NCBI GenBank assembly: GCA_023138875.1
Contig: JAGLOO010000043.1
Location: forward strand, 1-64,000
Direction of reading: 5' to 3'
DNA length: 64,000 bases
Origin: Bacteroidales bacterium
GTDB taxonomy: Bacteria; Bacteroidota; Bacteroidia; Bacteroidales; GCA-2748055
Shown: in pieces, positions 54,511 to 62,472 of the stretch
Layout: each line of letters opens with the position of its first letter
Numbering within the stretch: position 1 is the stretch's first letter
Notes under the pieces: model-generated
Database searches by the model: none
What the model saw: only the letters and a program-made list of their open reading frames with translations
Told to the model about the DNA's origin: nothing
Translations under genes and position numbers: made by a program

Positions 54511-55634
54511 TCTGTAAACAGTTCCCTCAGAATGAGGTCAGTAATCAGCCACTGTGCAGGTTGAATAGCCACTTTTCCTTCCCTGATCCACATGGACCCA
54601 TCTTCAAGGAATGGTTCGGTCTTCCCGTCAAAGTGGTTCCGTATCGCTTCTCCAAAATGACGTCCTATATGGTCAGGATCGGCTCCCCACCGGGTGCGAA
54701 GAGAGGTGATCAGATAGTCGTGGTACATCTCCTCGATGGATAGGTTTTCATATTCCCGGATCTCCCTGTTTTGGGCAATCCCCTCCATATACCCCTTCAG
54801 GAAAGAGATGTTCCAGTGTCTGGACGAACCATCGAAGGAGTGGGCAGACGGACCAAATCCCAGGTAGGGTAGACCGGACCAGTAGATCAAGTTGTGTTCC
54901 GACATTCTCCCATGCAGGGCGAAATTTGAGATTTCGTAGTGATCAAACCCTTTAGAAATTAACTGTTCCCTGAGCAGATGGTAGAGCCGGATGCTCTGCT
55001 CTTCATGTACCGTAACCAGCCGCTCTTTTTTCCGCCAGTGATCAAATACCGTTCCTGGCTCAAATGTGAGATGATACGCAGAGAGATGTGCAATGGGAAG
55101 TGAAATGGCCTTCAATACATTTTCCTCCCATTCCTGGGTGGACTGACCCGGGATCCCATAAATAAGGTCCAATGTAATGTTTTCAAATCCTGCCGATGCA
55201 GCATCCTTTACACACCGGCCGGCCTGGTCGGCATCGTGTGAGCGGCGCATCAACTGAAGGTCCTTTTCATGAAAAGACTGTATGCCTACACTGAGCCGGT
55301 TGAAACCCTTTTGTTTTAAAAACTCCAGGAAGGCAGGGTCCATGTCATCCGGATTGCATTCAATGGTCATTTCAGCATCGCTGCGAAACGAAAAACAGCG
55401 GTGTACAGCTTCCATGATCCTCTCCAGGTTTTCACGAGACAGTATTGAAGGTGTCCCTCCTCCTATATAGAGGGTGTCAATGGTATTTCCGGAATGTTCT
55501 TCACTCCTTAATCTGATCTCTTCAACCAGCCTGTCAACAAATTCATCCTTATAGCATAAACTCACCGAAAAAAAGAAATCACAATACCTGCAGGCCTGCC
55601 TGCAAAACGGGATATGAATGTAGATTCCCCGCAT
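54507..55634 (-). CDS. hemW: Radical SAM heme chaperone HemW
   Basis: 375 residues. The radical-SAM cluster motif is CRQACRYCDF near residue 10-19, after YIHIPF. Further signatures are YIGGGTPSIL, RLSVGIQSF and the HemN-like C-terminal domain (GLPYLGFGPSAHSF). The extra Cys after CxxxCxxC is replaced by Phe, as in HemW and unlike HemN, which makes heme transfer more likely than coproporphyrinogen oxidation. It lies 6 bp after the large glycosyltransferase fusion and is probably co-transcribed. Confidence 0.92.
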   Translation of the reverse strand: MRGIYIHIPFCRQACRYCDFFFSVSLCYKDEFVDRLVEEIRLRSEEHSGNTIDTLYIGGGTPSILSRENLERIMEAVHRCFSFRSDAEMTIECNPDDMDPAFLEFLKQKGFNRLSVGIQSFHEKDLQLMRRSHDADQAGRCVKDAASAGFENITLDLIYGIPGQSTQEWEENVLKAISLPIAHLSAYHLTFEPGTVFDHWRKKERLVTVHEEQSIRLYHLLREQLISKGFDHYEISNFALHGRMSEHNLIYWSGLPYLGFGPSAHSFDGSSRHWNISFLKGYMEGIAQNREIREYENLSIEEMYHDYLITSLRTRWGADPDHIGRHFGEAIRNHFDGKTEPFLEDGSMWIREGKVAIQPAQWLITDLILRELFTD

Positions 55635-55640
55635 TTGTGA

Positions 55641-58600
55641 TTATTCGCTGATGAACCCTATAATGGCGTTGGAAACAGCCCTTGGTTCAGGGGGCAGGGC
55701 ATACACATTGGATTCATAATTCTTATTATAGGGTGAAATATTCAGGATTTGATCCGCTACCACCAGGGTGCTGCTTCCCCCGGGATCAAATCCCATGGCC
55801 CGTTCCATACCATGCTTTTTCAGAATCGCTGCCATGTCAAAATGAGTGGCTCCCACAGATTCCCGTATCCTTCCATTAATGGTGAGTACTGCCAGCTGAC
55901 CTTCGCTGTTGATCCCCACAGCAATCTTTGGTCCGCGCATGTTGGTGTAATCAAGCCGGGCAGCCTGTGTACGAATGGAGTGGTTGGTTTTCCAGCCTTC
56001 TGTCTCCATATCAATGGCCACTTTGCCCTGATCCAGGAGTAAAGGTCCGGCTTCCACCGCGTGCAAAACATTCCCGTATCCATGTACGGAAATCGCTAAT
56101 TTATCTCCCTTTTTCAATTCAGGTAGCATGGCATCCCTGCTGAAAGCAAAGGTCAGGCCCACCGGTACAATGGGAATCCTTTCTTCCTTCCCGGTTTCAA
56201 TAATTTCCTTCACCTCATTTCCCGCCAATCTCACAATAATCCTGCCATTGCCATCAATGTCATCGCCCCGATACAACAGGTCAAAATAGGATACCTCCTC
56301 GTTTATATCATCCCGGTTATAAGCATTCCCGCTCAGTTCTATTTCCCTGTTCTTCCATGAAATAAACAAACCTCTTGCACAATTTACCCTGCGGATATCA
56401 ATGGACCCATCCTTATCGATGATCAGGGCCGGTTTATTAAACAGAGGTGGAGAAATCATGCTTCCGGCCGAAATAAGCATCCCCAGCGGGGAACCAATAT
56501 ATGTTTCAGGAAGCCCAAGTTTGCCCACCAGTTCGGGATTAAGGATATAACCGCCGTTCCAGGCAATCTGTGCCGTCTTACCCGATTGCCTGTTGAATGT
56601 CTTTACAAACTGAAGCACGGTTTTTGGTTTTCCAGGGGTGGTGACTGCTGCAAAATCCCACTGTTGCGCCCTGAAATTGATCTGTGCGATGGCCCCGTTA
56701 TAAGGCATTCCATCATCATAGGTCCCGCTTACATATTCATAGGTAATCTCCTTTTTCTCCTTATCAGGCTGTTCAAGGGATTGAAGCACATGCATCACCG
56801 GACTTCCCCGGTGAATCGCATCTTCCCTGATGGCGGTCATGATCTCTTTTTCTCCAAGTTTCTGTTTGAGTGTTTTGAACAAATCGCTCTTTAAAGCGCG
56901 TTCAAAGTCTTTCGCTGTCTGGACCGGCGTTGGATAGGACAGGGTGGCTCTTACTCCTGCAGGTACAAACTGTATATACCCGCTGTCGACCGGAATACCC
57001 ATGATACTGGAATGAAACTGACTGGTTACTTTTCCAATGTGAAAGCGGTCCATATTTACCATGTCGGTCATCATGGCCGCATTGCTTCTGTTGGTGAGCA
57101 GATATCCGTTTTGCTGCTGTATGCTGCGCAATACTTTTAGTGCCCTGCTGCCCAGCTGTGGAAAATGAATGCCCACGCATACTTGTTTGGTCCTGATAAT
57201 CTGGATCACCTTAAACTCATAAAGCAGTTTCAACTCTTCCGACTTACCGTTGACGATATAATCCGTGATTTCATCTTTATTCAACTGCTTTCCAAGGTTC
57301 CTTTCCTGGGCAAAAATGTATACAGCCTGTAATTGCTTTGCTTTCCTGATTAACAGCTTCCTGGAGATTGCTTCTTCAATAGGCAACCCGAGCCTGGAGC
57401 GGATCGACTGCAGTGCAAAGAATTCCAGTTCATACATAATGTAAGCACCCGGAAAATAGGCGATTGGCAGATTGGTTTGCAATACTTCAATCAGTTTTTT
57501 CCTGTCATCGATGGCCAGGTAAGAGCTTCCGGTGAGCTGCAACAGGGCCAGGTTCCAATCTGTAAAAAATTGAGGACTGAGATCTACTTTGTTCAGGGGA
57601 GTTGGCTGCACAATCCTGATATAAAGAAGGTTGATCAATCCCGTAAGCTCCTGAAAAGTATAATCCTGGTATGGATAGTGTGCCATGTGCCTGTGCCTGT
57701 AGGACATCGAATGATCATGCTGGATTTCAGTTTCTCCTTTACGGGTAATAAAAAGCGTTTCGATTGCATTATAAAAACTATTGACCTTTTCCCGGGGTAT
57801 ATAGTCTGCATCGGGATCATTACTGATAATTGCCCTGGCAAAATGAAAAGCCATTCCGCGTATGTGTTGTTGTTCCACCCTGAAATAACTCGGATCAATC
57901 AGGGATTTTAGCATGAGCATGAAAGAGAGTCGGCCATATCCGGGCAGGTAATGCCTGTTCCGGGTATCCAACAGAAAACGCAGGTCCTCATTGGTAAAAT
58001 TGACCATCTCCCTGTAATCGTCGATACATTCCCGGACAATCCTTAAAACTTTTTCATTGCTGTTTAACTGTGTATAAAGACGGTGCAATATCTTATGAAT
58101 ATTTTCATTGAGAGAATCCAGGCTGTATCGCTCATGAACCACCTTCTTGTTGTGCCTGAATTCATCGGTATACCTGTGTGGGAAAAAAACCCTGTCGATG
58201 ATCTTTTTAACGATGGTATTGCTTATTTTCTTCCCCCTGAATTCCAGCACCTTTAACCGGTCCTTTTCGCCCAGGTGTTCACCAATAACTTCGGAGTAAA
58301 CCTCTTCGGGTTCATACCTTCTGCAAAAAATGGGCGTGCCGCAGGCGGTAGCTTCTATGATGGGCAAACCCCTCCCCTCCATTTTGCTGGGAAGAAGGAC
58401 CAGTGATGAAATATTGTAAAGCTCTGATATCCCTGCAGGGTTGTCGAAACGCTCCTTGAATGATTCCCTGTCAAGTTCCCCGAAAAGCAGTGCCAGGTAT
58501 ATCCGGTTTTTCAAAGTCGATCCAACCTGGTCCAAAAATTCCTGAAACCGCTCTATCAGTTTCCGGTAATAACCATAATGCCCGACAGCAATAGGCCCGG

Positions 58601-59798
58601 TAATAAGAAGGGTCATTTTCAGGTGTGAGGTTCTTCTGAACCGGAGGACCATCTCTTCATGTTCAAACATTTTAATCAAAAGGCTAAAGGAGGTCTCGAT
58701 CCGCTTCCTTGAAATGATCCGGGTGGGTTGCAAAAATATGATGTTCTCTCCGATAAACCGATCCACCGAACCTGTCCGCGCACCTATGAGAATAGGCCTT
58801 GGATTGTTCTCAGCCACCAGGCCTCCTGAAAGCACATCTTCCACAGAAAAACTTACCATTTGATCGGTGTATCTTGATAATATTTTTTCAACCTGGATAA
58901 AAGTATTGATGTTCTTCCTTTTGTCATTCTTCGTATACTGAGATGTATCTACAGCAGTGCCGATCTCCATCACATTGGACGGATTATGACCGTTGGTCCT
59001 GATCATATGGTCGGACTGACCCCTGTTGATATTCACATTGATCCAGCTCCTTGATTGCCAGGGGAACAATACCTCAATAATGGAAAACACCTCTCCCAGA
59101 TGATAATTGGTAAAGAATAAATCCCTCGGGCCCGATTTTGATGTTGACTTCTCCCGGTCTGACTTACACATGCCTCCTTCCCAGTAAAAATCATGGTTGT
59201 TGTTGATTACCGGAATACCCAGAAATTCAGAAAGGAGAACCGTAGCAAGTGCCAGGGAAACATTCCCCGGGTTTGAACAAACATTGATCACATAGAGCAG
59301 GTTGATCCTTTCATTCTCAATATAGCGACCCAATTTTTCAATGATAACCAGTGTCTGTGCCCATAGCTTTTTGATCAATGAATTATAGGCCCCGTTACCC
59401 CGCTCCAGGTTTGTGAAATAGAAATCCTTGTATAATTCCCAATCATTAAACCCTGTCAGTTCCGGTATGATGCATTTCTTATATTCTTCCTGGATGATCG
59501 GAGCTGTTTTGACGTGAATCTCCCCGGATATATAATGAACCGGAATTCCTGGAATATTGCGCCTGATCAGCGAGGCGTATTTATTCACCTCAATGGTAAC
59601 CCCGTCCACCATATAGTGAAAAGTGAGAAATCCAATCCCCCCTTTTCTCAATTGTTCCTTAAAATCATCATATGATCCGTTAACCATGATGGATGGGTAA
59701 TTCTGGTTTTCTTTAAACCGGTCAATGAAAAGGCCCAGATCAAACCAGGTTTCAATTTTTTCCCCACCAAGGAAAGCAAGTAAATCATCCAGTTTCAT
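55641..59798 (-). CDS. Giant fusion: glycosyltransferase + unknown middle domain + phosphodiester glycosidase (NAGPA-type)
   Basis: 1385 residues, one unbroken frame. Residues 1-575 form a GT-B glycosyltransferase: acceptor half with NNNHDFYWEGG (199-209), donor half with LQPTRIISRKRIE and the EX7E motif in KMEGRGLPIIEATACGTP (E474, E482). Residues about 580-1015 are mainly helical (RHYLPGYGRLSFMLMLK; FPGAYIMYELEFFALQSI) and resemble nothing I recognise. Residues 1018-1385 fit the phosphodiester-glycosidase family (human NAGPA and bacterial relatives, DUF2233): AWNGGYI near 1080, RGPKIAVGIN near 1290, and FDPGGSSTLVV near 1340. No signal peptide or membrane segment is seen, so it seems cytosolic, which is odd for a hydrolase of this family. 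One partner could make a sugar-phosphate linkage and the other remove or edit it. Divergent from VanZ; followed by hemW. Confidence 0.8.
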   Translation of the reverse strand: MKLDDLLAFLGGEKIETWFDLGLFIDRFKENQNYPSIMVNGSYDDFKEQLRKGGIGFLTFHYMVDGVTIEVNKYASLIRRNIPGIPVHYISGEIHVKTAPIIQEEYKKCIIPELTGFNDWELYKDFYFTNLERGNGAYNSLIKKLWAQTLVIIEKLGRYIENERINLLYVINVCSNPGNVSLALATVLLSEFLGIPVINNNHDFYWEGGMCKSDREKSTSKSGPRDLFFTNYHLGEVFSIIEVLFPWQSRSWINVNINRGQSDHMIRTNGHNPSNVMEIGTAVDTSQYTKNDKRKNINTFIQVEKILSRYTDQMVSFSVEDVLSGGLVAENNPRPILIGARTGSVDRFIGENIIFLQPTRIISRKRIETSFSLLIKMFEHEEMVLRFRRTSHLKMTLLITGPIAVGHYGYYRKLIERFQEFLDQVGSTLKNRIYLALLFGELDRESFKERFDNPAGISELYNISSLVLLPSKMEGRGLPIIEATACGTPIFCRRYEPEEVYSEVIGEHLGEKDRLKVLEFRGKKISNTIVKKIIDRVFFPHRYTDEFRHNKKVVHERYSLDSLNENIHKILHRLYTQLNSNEKVLRIVRECIDDYREMVNFTNEDLRFLLDTRNRHYLPGYGRLSFMLMLKSLIDPSYFRVEQQHIRGMAFHFARAIISNDPDADYIPREKVNSFYNAIETLFITRKGETEIQHDHSMSYRHRHMAHYPYQDYTFQELTGLINLLYIRIVQPTPLNKVDLSPQFFTDWNLALLQLTGSSYLAIDDRKKLIEVLQTNLPIAYFPGAYIMYELEFFALQSIRSRLGLPIEEAISRKLLIRKAKQLQAVYIFAQERNLGKQLNKDEITDYIVNGKSEELKLLYEFKVIQIIRTKQVCVGIHFPQLGSRALKVLRSIQQQNGYLLTNRSNAAMMTDMVNMDRFHIGKVTSQFHSSIMGIPVDSGYIQFVPAGVRATLSYPTPVQTAKDFERALKSDLFKTLKQKLGEKEIMTAIREDAIHRGSPVMHVLQSLEQPDKEKKEITYEYVSGTYDDGMPYNGAIAQINFRAQQWDFAAVTTPGKPKTVLQFVKTFNRQSGKTAQIAWNGGYILNPELVGKLGLPETYIGSPLGMLISAGSMISPPLFNKPALIIDKDGSIDIRRVNCARGLFISWKNREIELSGNAYNRDDINEEVSYFDLLYRGDDIDGNGRIIVRLAGNEVKEIIETGKEERIPIVPVGLTFAFSRDAMLPELKKGDKLAISVHGYGNVLHAVEAGPLLLDQGKVAIDMETEGWKTNHSIRTQAARLDYTNMRGPKIAVGINSEGQLAVLTINGRIRESVGATHFDMAAILKKHGMERAMGFDPGGSSTLVVADQILNISPYNKNYESNVYALPPEPRAVSNAIIGFISE

Positions 59799-59843
59799 TT
59801 CAAAATTATTATCATATTTGTTCCTTCTTTTACAAGCACTGCA

Positions 59844-60218
59844 ATGGTAAAATATTTAATCCGATTCAAATTTTCTTTCATGCTGGCTGTTATTATCGCC
59901 CTGCTCAGCCTTGTTCCAAGTAGCAGCATGCCCGAATCTTCTCTTTTTTCCATCAATTCTCTGGATAAGATAGTACATTTTTCCATGTATGCCTTTTTCG
60001 GATTCGTGGCTTTAATAGAAAGCCGCTGTAAGTTTGATTGCCTGCGTTATCACGTACTTCTAATATTTACCATTTTCTCTCTGAGTGCGATCATTGAAGT
60101 TCTCCAGGCAACAGTTGTTGCTACGCGTTCAGCCGAATGGTTTGATTTGCTGGCTAATTTTACCGGATTGCTGGCTGGCTACTTTGCATTTCGGCTCTTC
60201 AGAACCATCAGATCCTGA
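59844..60218 (+). CDS. VanZ-like membrane protein
   Basis: 124 residues with four hydrophobic segments. Typical VanZ pattern: LSLVPSSSMPE, the conserved DKIVHFSMYAFFGFVAL near 42-57, and SAIIEVLQ...RSAEWFDLLANFTGLLAGY at the end. VanZ relatives are known for teicoplanin resistance, but in Bacteroidota the function is unknown. Divergent from the fusion gene (45 bp between starts), and its end overlaps the Rrf2 gene by 11 bp (convergent). Confidence 0.87.
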   Translation: MVKYLIRFKFSFMLAVIIALLSLVPSSSMPESSLFSINSLDKIVHFSMYAFFGFVALIESRCKFDCLRYHVLLIFTIFSLSAIIEVLQATVVATRSAEWFDLLANFTGLLAGYFAFRLFRTIRS

Positions 60219-60639
60219 TCCTTTTATTTCCCTGTCTGAATTCAATAGCCATGTCGGCAATGGTCTCTGTCAGAAACAAACTTTTCATTTCTCTTCTCAA
60301 TGGAGCAATTTTATCATGCATGCTACAGGGAGCATCATGACTGCATTTTGATGTTTTGATTACACAGGTATCAAATGAATCAGCCCCATCAATAATCTCA
60401 ATGATTTCCATCAACGTGATATCGATGGCCGGTTTTTCCAGCGTAAATCCACCATTGGGCCCTTTCGAAGAATCAAGTATTTTGTGTCTTACCAGCATCT
60501 GAAGGATCTTTCCCAGGAAAGGAGTGGGAATACCCAGTTCACTGGAAATTACCTTGATCCCTATCTTTTTCACGGACGAAGAATACAGGGCCAGGTAGAT
60601 CACAGCCCTGATGGCATATTTACTTGTATTCGATAACAT
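60208..60639 (-). CDS. Rrf2-family transcriptional regulator with iron-sulfur-type Cys triad
   Basis: 143 residues. The Rrf2 winged helix is clear (KYAIRAVIYLALYSS, KVISSELGIPTPFLGKILQMLVRHKIL, KGPNGGFTLEKPA). The C-terminal part has three Cys in TCVIKTSKCSHDAPCSMH (C-x6-C-x5-C), close to the cluster ligands of IscR (C-x5-C-x5-C), so it may bind an Fe-S cluster and answer to iron, NO or redox. 3 bp downstream of rpiB on the same strand. Targets are not known. Confidence 0.88.
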   Translation of the reverse strand: MLSNTSKYAIRAVIYLALYSSSVKKIGIKVISSELGIPTPFLGKILQMLVRHKILDSSKGPNGGFTLEKPAIDITLMEIIEIIDGADSFDTCVIKTSKCSHDAPCSMHDKIAPLRREMKSLFLTETIADMAIEFRQGNKRIRI

Positions 60640-60642
60640 CTG

Positions 60643-61083
60643 TCAGTTATGAATGGGTATTTTTTCTATCCTCAGATTATGCCTCCCTCCCTCACATGCA
60701 GTATCCAAAAAAACATCTACAATCTCTTTAGCAAGCGTAAGATCAATGAACCTGGCGGGTAGGCTGCAAATATTTGCATCATTATGACTCCTGGCCAGTC
60801 TTGCAATTTCCTTGCTCCAGCATAGTGCACCCCTGATCCCTTTGTGTTTATTGGTCGCCATGCTAATTCCATTCCCACTGCCACAGAGTGAAATACCAAA
60901 TATGTAAGCTCCACTCTCCACCGCACTGGCAAGCAGGTGTCCAAAGTCGGGGTAATCTACGCTTTCTATTGAATTCGTGCCAAAATCTTTTACCCTGAAT
61001 CCTTTTTCTTTCAGATGTTCTACAATGGAAAGCTTCATGTTATAACCTGCATGATCAGAAGCAATTGCAATAATTTGTTCCAT
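60643..61083 (-). CDS. rpiB: Ribose-5-phosphate isomerase B
   Basis: 146 residues. It interconverts ribose-5-phosphate and ribulose-5-phosphate (pentose phosphate pathway). Motifs: IAIASDHAGYNMKLSIVEHL (N-terminus), VDYPDFGHLLA, GSGNGISMATNKHKGIRGALC (the proton-relay Cys of typical RpiB, CGSG-type, is in LCGSGNGIS) and RSHNDANICSLPARFI. Length is standard. First gene of the rpiB-Rrf2 pair. Confidence 0.94.
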   Translation of the reverse strand: MEQIIAIASDHAGYNMKLSIVEHLKEKGFRVKDFGTNSIESVDYPDFGHLLASAVESGAYIFGISLCGSGNGISMATNKHKGIRGALCWSKEIARLARSHNDANICSLPARFIDLTLAKEIVDVFLDTACEGGRHNLRIEKIPIHN

Positions 61084-61460
61084 GTTCTATTTATGTTTTT
61101 AACAATTTAACGGTTGATTTGTTGTTCATTTATTTTTAAAAAAGAGGGATAGAACCATAAATCCTGTCAGGTATCAATATAATCCAAATTATACCAGAAA
61201 TGATAAACAGATTGTCAACAGTCATTATCTTTGAATATGGTTTGTTTTTTTCAAAAGCCTGTACTATTAACAGGTGTTAAATTATTTTCTAAATTACCGG
61301 CTTTCAGAACTTAACATATCAATGTTTTGTTAATAGAATGTGGTTAACATTTAAATAATAGATTTACCAAGGATACTTTCTGTTTTTTTAAAACAGAATG
61401 AACCGACTATCATTATCATTATAGGATTTTTAATTTAAAATATAATATTATATATATGAT
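61084..61460. other. AT-rich intergenic/leader region between rpiB and nadA
   Basis: This 377-bp stretch has no gene. It contains a small stem CCTGT/ACAGG (61258-61274), TATCTTTG at 61226-61233 without a partner TTG, and the hairpin at 61378-61398. It must carry the divergent promoters of rpiB and nadA. The base composition is clearly lower in GC than the housekeeping genes before it. Confidence 0.5.
61378..61398 (+). promoter_or_regulatory. Perfect hairpin in the nadA leader
   Basis: TTCTGTTTT and AAAACAGAA are perfect complements with a 3-nt loop. The stem ends 62 bp upstream of the nadA ATG and is followed by TGAACCGACT, not a T-run, so it is not a classic terminator. It may be an operator palindrome or a leader structure; a NAD-responsive role is speculation. 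Confidence 0.4.
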
Positions 61461-62462
61461 ATGAATATTGTTAAGAATATGAAAATCGATAAAAAAGGAT
61501 TTATTGACCTGGATGTGGATAGATCCATTGATATTGTTGAAGAGATAAAAAGAATGAGAAGGGAAAAGAATGCTGTCATACTGGCACACTTTTACCAGGA
61601 GGGAGAGGTTCAGGATATAGCTGATTTTGTGGGAGATAGTCTTGGTTTATCTCAACAGGCTGCTGAAACAAAAGCCGATATCATTGTTTTTGCAGGTGTG
61701 CATTTTATGGCGGAAACAGCCAAGATTCTGGCTCCAGAAAAAAAGGTACTGATACCCGATCTGCAGGCAGGTTGTTCATTGGCGGAATCGTGTCCACCGG
61801 ATGAATTTGCTGCATTCAAAAATAGGTATCCAGGCCATACGGTCATCTCTTATGTAAATACAACTGCCGAGATTAAAGCATTGACCGATATTATCTGTAC
61901 ATCGACCAATGCATTGGAAATTGTCCGGAGTATCCCTGAAGATGAAAAGATCATATTTGCTCCGGACCGGAATCTGGGGAATTATATCAGGAGTATTACG
62001 GGGAGGGAGATGGTTATCTGGGAGGGCGCATGTCACGTACATGAAGAGTTCAGCCTGGAGAGGATTCTTGAATTAAAGAAAGAACATATTGATGCTAAGA
62101 TCATTGCGCATCCTGAATGTGAAAAACCTATTCTTATTGTAGCAGATCATATAGGTTCAACTACTTCGCTGTTGAATTTTACAATTAATGATGATGGAAT
62201 GAAATACATTGTGGCTACGGAATCAGGAATTCTTCATCAGATGAAGAAAGCAAATCCTCAAAAAACATTCATTCCGGCACCACCCAAAGATTCAACCTGT
62301 GCGTGTAACGATTGCAAGTACATGAAATTAATTTCCATGAAAAAGATTTATAATACTTTGAAATATGAGCTTCCTGAGATAACTTTGGATGTGAAATTAA
62401 TGGATAAGGCAAGGGGATCAATAGTAAGGATGCTCGATATTTCAAAACGCTTGCAAAAATAG
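61461..62462 (+). CDS. nadA: Quinolinate synthase A
   Basis: 333 residues. It condenses iminoaspartate and dihydroxyacetone phosphate to quinolinate for NAD, with a [4Fe-4S] cluster. Motifs: VILAHFYQEGEVQDIADFVG, FAGVHFMAETAKILAP, DLQAGCSLAESCP (first cluster Cys), the WEGACHVHEEF segment (second), AHPECEK, GSTTSLLNF, and CACNDCKYMKL near the end (third). nadB and nadC are not in the window. Start choice: ATG 61461, although the ATG at 61479 is also possible. Only 10 bp separate it from the MORN-repeat gene downstream. Confidence 0.95.
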   Translation: MNIVKNMKIDKKGFIDLDVDRSIDIVEEIKRMRREKNAVILAHFYQEGEVQDIADFVGDSLGLSQQAAETKADIIVFAGVHFMAETAKILAPEKKVLIPDLQAGCSLAESCPPDEFAAFKNRYPGHTVISYVNTTAEIKALTDIICTSTNALEIVRSIPEDEKIIFAPDRNLGNYIRSITGREMVIWEGACHVHEEFSLERILELKKEHIDAKIIAHPECEKPILIVADHIGSTTSLLNFTINDDGMKYIVATESGILHQMKKANPQKTFIPAPPKDSTCACNDCKYMKLISMKKIYNTLKYELPEITLDVKLMDKARGSIVRMLDISKRLQK

Positions 62463-62472
62463 TTCATTTTTT

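Noticed and set aside
59795-59986. 63-codon minus-strand frame ahead of the fusion gene
   Set aside because: It is opposite VanZ coding sequence; not needed as extension because the fusion has a good start at 59798.
61226-61233. TATCTTTG as nadA promoter
   Set aside because: The only TTG upstream is 11 bp away, not 19-21, and it would leave a 225-nt leader; not supported as a promoter.
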